From contig CALUUJ010000005.1 in NCBI GenBank assembly GCA_944323935.1, positions 1 through 64,000 of the forward strand: a DNA stretch of 64,000 nucleotides, given 5' to 3'. A program made the position numbers and the translations under genes. Positions within the stretch are counted from its first letter, which is position 1; each line of letters starts with the position of its first letter. Positions 62,009 to 64,000 of the stretch are shown here, piece by piece. Under the pieces are notes generated by a model. The model was not told the DNA's origin and did no database searches. It saw only the letters and a program-made list of their open reading frames with translations. Source of the stretch: Candidatus Gastranaerophilales bacterium (GTDB lineage: Bacteria > Cyanobacteriota > Vampirovibrionia > Gastranaerophilales > Gastranaerophilaceae).

Positions 62009-63604
62009 ATGAATCATGATTTGGCGGAAAAATTATATAGTTTACAGAAAAATGTACTTGAATTGCATAATCTTTTCGACTTGAACATGGTTGCAAATCA
62101 GTCAAGGACAATAGAAGATTTATTATCTAAGGTTGGTTTTCTTGTTAAATCTTCTTTGGGATTAAAAAATATTAGATTTTTTCTTTTAAATAACGGTGTC
62201 TTTCAAACTAAAAATATAGTGTCTGATTCGGATATGGATTTTGAGTTTGATGCTGAGAATGCTCCGTTCTTGCAATCGGGTTCAGATGATATTATTAAAG
62301 TTACAAACCAGGAAGGAATAATATATAAGGCGTTCTGGAATACATATAAATTACATGAACTGCAGGCAGAATATCTTAAGATTTTTAGTAATGAAATACA
62401 GGCTTTCTGTGTTTGTTCTATAAGTAAGAAAGAAGACGGCTCAGATTTTTCAGAAGATGATTTCAGATATATTAATCAAGTATTCACTTGCGTAGAGCCG
62501 ATTATGAGAAAGTTTATACAAACAAAAGAGCAAGAAACTAAGATAATAGAATTAAATAAGACTCTTCATAATCTTTCTATTCTATATAATATTTCTCAAG
62601 CAGTTAACTTTATTGATGATTTAAAAAGATTGATAAGTGTAATTCTTGATAAGGCAATTGAAACTGTTAATGCAGAAAAAGGCTCATTGATGTTATATGA
62701 TCCGTCTGATAATACCTTGCAAGTTAAGGTAGTATATGGGCTTAAAGATAAGAAACATGAAGATGATATAAATAACGGTATAGTAGAATGTCAAAAAATG
62801 AAACCTGAAAGTGGTATTGCCGGTAAGGTTTTCACAGAGAAAAAATCAATCATTACAAATCTTGGAGGGCAGGATCCCAGGTTTAACAAATTTTCTGATG
62901 ATAGCAATGTTTCTTCATTAATTTGTGTTCCTCTAATTGCAAAAGGGGAATGTATTGGTATTATAAATATTACTAATAAGAAAAACGGAAAGTTATTTAA
63001 TAAAAAAGATTTAGAATTTGTAGAAGCATTAGCAAATCAAGCTGCAATTGCAGTAGACAATGCTCAATTATATGAACTTGCAACAAAGGATGGTTTAACT
63101 AAATTATATATTCACAGGCATTTCTATTTCTTATTGGAATCAGAAATAAAAAGAGTACAAAGATACCATCATGTATTATCTCTTTTGATGCTTGATATAG
63201 ATAATTTTAAGCAAGTAAATGATACATACGGTCATTTAGTTGGTGATATGGTGTTAAAGGAAATAGCTTCAACTATTCAAAAAACAATAAGGCATGTAGA
63301 TATTCCGGCAAGATATGGCGGTGAGGAATTTACTATTATTTTACCGGAAACAGCTGCTTTAAATGCTGTTATTATAGCGGAACGTTTAAGAAAGAGAATA
63401 AGTGAGATAGAAGTTAAAGTTGATGAAGAAACAGTAATAAGGCCAACAGTAAGTATTGGTATATCAGAGTATCCTAATGCTTCTGAGGACATAAAAGAAC
63501 TTATTGATTGGGCAGATAAAGCATTATATGTGTCAAAGGAGAATGGTAAGAACTGTATTCACTTATATTTTGACGGAATGTTTACTCGTTATAATCCATC
63601 ATAG
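62009..63604 (+). CDS. GAF-domain diguanylate cyclase (GGDEF)
   Basis: A protein of about 531 residues (five more if the ATG at 61994 is used; neither start has a ribosome-binding site). Two GAF-like sensor domains cover about residues 20-165 and 190-345; the second has SGIAGKVFTEKKSIITNL and SLICVPLIAKGECIGIINI. The GGDEF domain follows with DGLTKLYIHRHF, LDIDNFKQVNDTYGHLVGD and active-site GGEEF near residue 437. An RxxD inhibitory site is not evident. It should make c-di-GMP from GTP in response to an unknown cytosolic ligand. A TATAAT at 61997 suggests possible leaderless transcription. Confidence 0.88.
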   Translation: MNHDLAEKLYSLQKNVLELHNLFDLNMVANQSRTIEDLLSKVGFLVKSSLGLKNIRFFLLNNGVFQTKNIVSDSDMDFEFDAENAPFLQSGSDDIIKVTNQEGIIYKAFWNTYKLHELQAEYLKIFSNEIQAFCVCSISKKEDGSDFSEDDFRYINQVFTCVEPIMRKFIQTKEQETKIIELNKTLHNLSILYNISQAVNFIDDLKRLISVILDKAIETVNAEKGSLMLYDPSDNTLQVKVVYGLKDKKHEDDINNGIVECQKMKPESGIAGKVFTEKKSIITNLGGQDPRFNKFSDDSNVSSLICVPLIAKGECIGIINITNKKNGKLFNKKDLEFVEALANQAAIAVDNAQLYELATKDGLTKLYIHRHFYFLLESEIKRVQRYHHVLSLLMLDIDNFKQVNDTYGHLVGDMVLKEIASTIQKTIRHVDIPARYGGEEFTIILPETAALNAVIIAERLRKRISEIEVKVDEETVIRPTVSIGISEYPNASEDIKELIDWADKALYVSKENGKNCIHLYFDGMFTRYNPS

Positions 63605-63705
63605 TTCTTTGTAAACAATCCTAAACTTTTTGACATGGCTAATAAACCTAATAGCATTATTGCAATATAATTATAGAGTAAAGTATATCTAAAAAGGTAA
63701 AGATA

Positions 63706-64000
63706 TTGAAAATAGCAATATATCCTGGCAGTTTCGATCCTATTACAAAAGGACACTTAGATGTGCTAAAGCGTGCTGCAGATATTTTTGATAAGGTTAT
63801 TATTGTCGTTTCAGTGAATGTAAATAAGAGAAGTTTTTTGCCTTTAGAAGATAGACTAGCATTAATAAAAGAATCTTGTAAAGATTTAGTAAATGTTGAA
63901 ATCGATAGTTTTGACGGTTTAACTATTGAATATGCGAAAAAGAAGAAAGCGAATGTATTAATAAGAGGATTAAGAGCTGTTTCTGATTTTGAATATGAAA
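63706..64000 (+). CDS. coaD: phosphopantetheine adenylyltransferase, 3' end cut by window edge
   Basis: Penultimate step of coenzyme A synthesis. I read a frame starting with TTG at 63706, after AAAAAGG, running to the right edge (98 codons). The nucleotidyltransferase motif YPGSFDPITKGHLDVLKRA (T/H-x-G-H) is at residues 5-23. It is followed by IIVVSVNVNKRSFLPLEDR and ANVLIRGLRAVSDFEYE, which are family hallmarks. Normal length is about 160 residues, so 60 or so are missing. A TTGACA-16-TAGCAT pair at 63630-63657 may be its promoter. Confidence 0.92.
   Translation, partial: MKIAIYPGSFDPITKGHLDVLKRAADIFDKVIIVVSVNVNKRSFLPLEDRLALIKESCKDLVNVEIDSFDGLTIEYAKKKKANVLIRGLRAVSDFEYE

Noticed and set aside
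61731..62111. 126-codon minus-strand frame across two plus-strand genes
   Set aside because: Covers the small membrane protein and the start of the GGDEF gene; no start signal and no recognisable protein.
1..64000. Prophage, IS element, toxin-antitoxin or restriction system
   Set aside because: I looked for transposase, integrase, methylase and paired small toxin/antitoxin genes and saw none. Base composition is even, apart from more AT-rich membrane genes.

Overview
The window is AT-rich, gene-dense bacterial chromosome. It carries no rRNA, tRNA, CRISPR array, insertion sequence or phage gene that I can see. The cell looks diderm: there is a TolC-type outer membrane protein, a MacA-type adaptor and two Skp/OmpH-like chaperones. 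Metabolism looks anaerobic, with a KorDABC/VorB-type 2-oxoacid:ferredoxin oxidoreductase. Several cyanobacterial-type traits are present (a Ycf45-like AAA ATPase with a C-terminal R3H domain, an LCP protein, a gshB-gshA pair), but no photosynthesis gene. I infer a non-photosynthetic cyanobacterial relative, most likely Gastranaerophilales (Melainabacteria/Vampirovibrionia). This rests on content and style, not on a phylogeny.

Layout: 1-746, a DnaQ-like exonuclease cut by the left edge. 895-3467, korDABC. 3476-4702, a methionine gamma-lyase-family PLP enzyme. 4824-7803, LCP-hisG-mazG. 7806-11768 (minus), malQ-queD-uppP-pnp. 11889-13139, a DedA/YqaA membrane protein and a ParB/Srx-like protein. 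13284-19438, a TolC-MacA-MacB export operon plus a polytopic membrane protein. 19431-25302, aroF, two skp-like genes, pyrimidine nucleoside phosphorylase and gshB-gshA. 25368-27353 (minus), ruvC, a membrane protein and mtnA. 27548-33387, asnS, an SGNH-like protein, fusA and small lineage-specific genes. 33573-35298, a strong promoter, a structured leader and the R3H ATPase. 35334-38686 (minus), hom, thrC and a radical SAM enzyme. 38868-39538, a repeat-containing Gly/Ser/Cys peptide and a zinc-ribbon protein. 39795-45333, a four-gene operon of unknown function. 45320-47828 (minus), pilT-recO-deoC. 47995-54456, smc-scpA-scpB and a membrane-anchored matrixin-like protease. 54446-59855 (minus), mutS, a GT39-like protein and rimO. 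59922-63604, a small membrane protein, ribD, another small membrane protein and a GAF-GGDEF protein. 63706 onward, coaD cut by the right edge.

Most of this is housekeeping: condensin, mismatch and recombination repair, translation, nucleoside salvage (PNP, Pdp, DeoC), threonine and aromatic synthesis, and envelope biogenesis. The most novel part is the 39795-45333 operon. It encodes two membrane proteins that look like diverged copies of one module, a signal-less GH13 protein whose catalytic motifs resemble GlgE maltosyltransferase, and a small one-helix protein. Other leads are the repeat-bearing peptide at 38868, the hairpin leader before the R3H ATPase, and a short V-x-F-x-G-like N-terminal motif shared by several otherwise unrelated small proteins.
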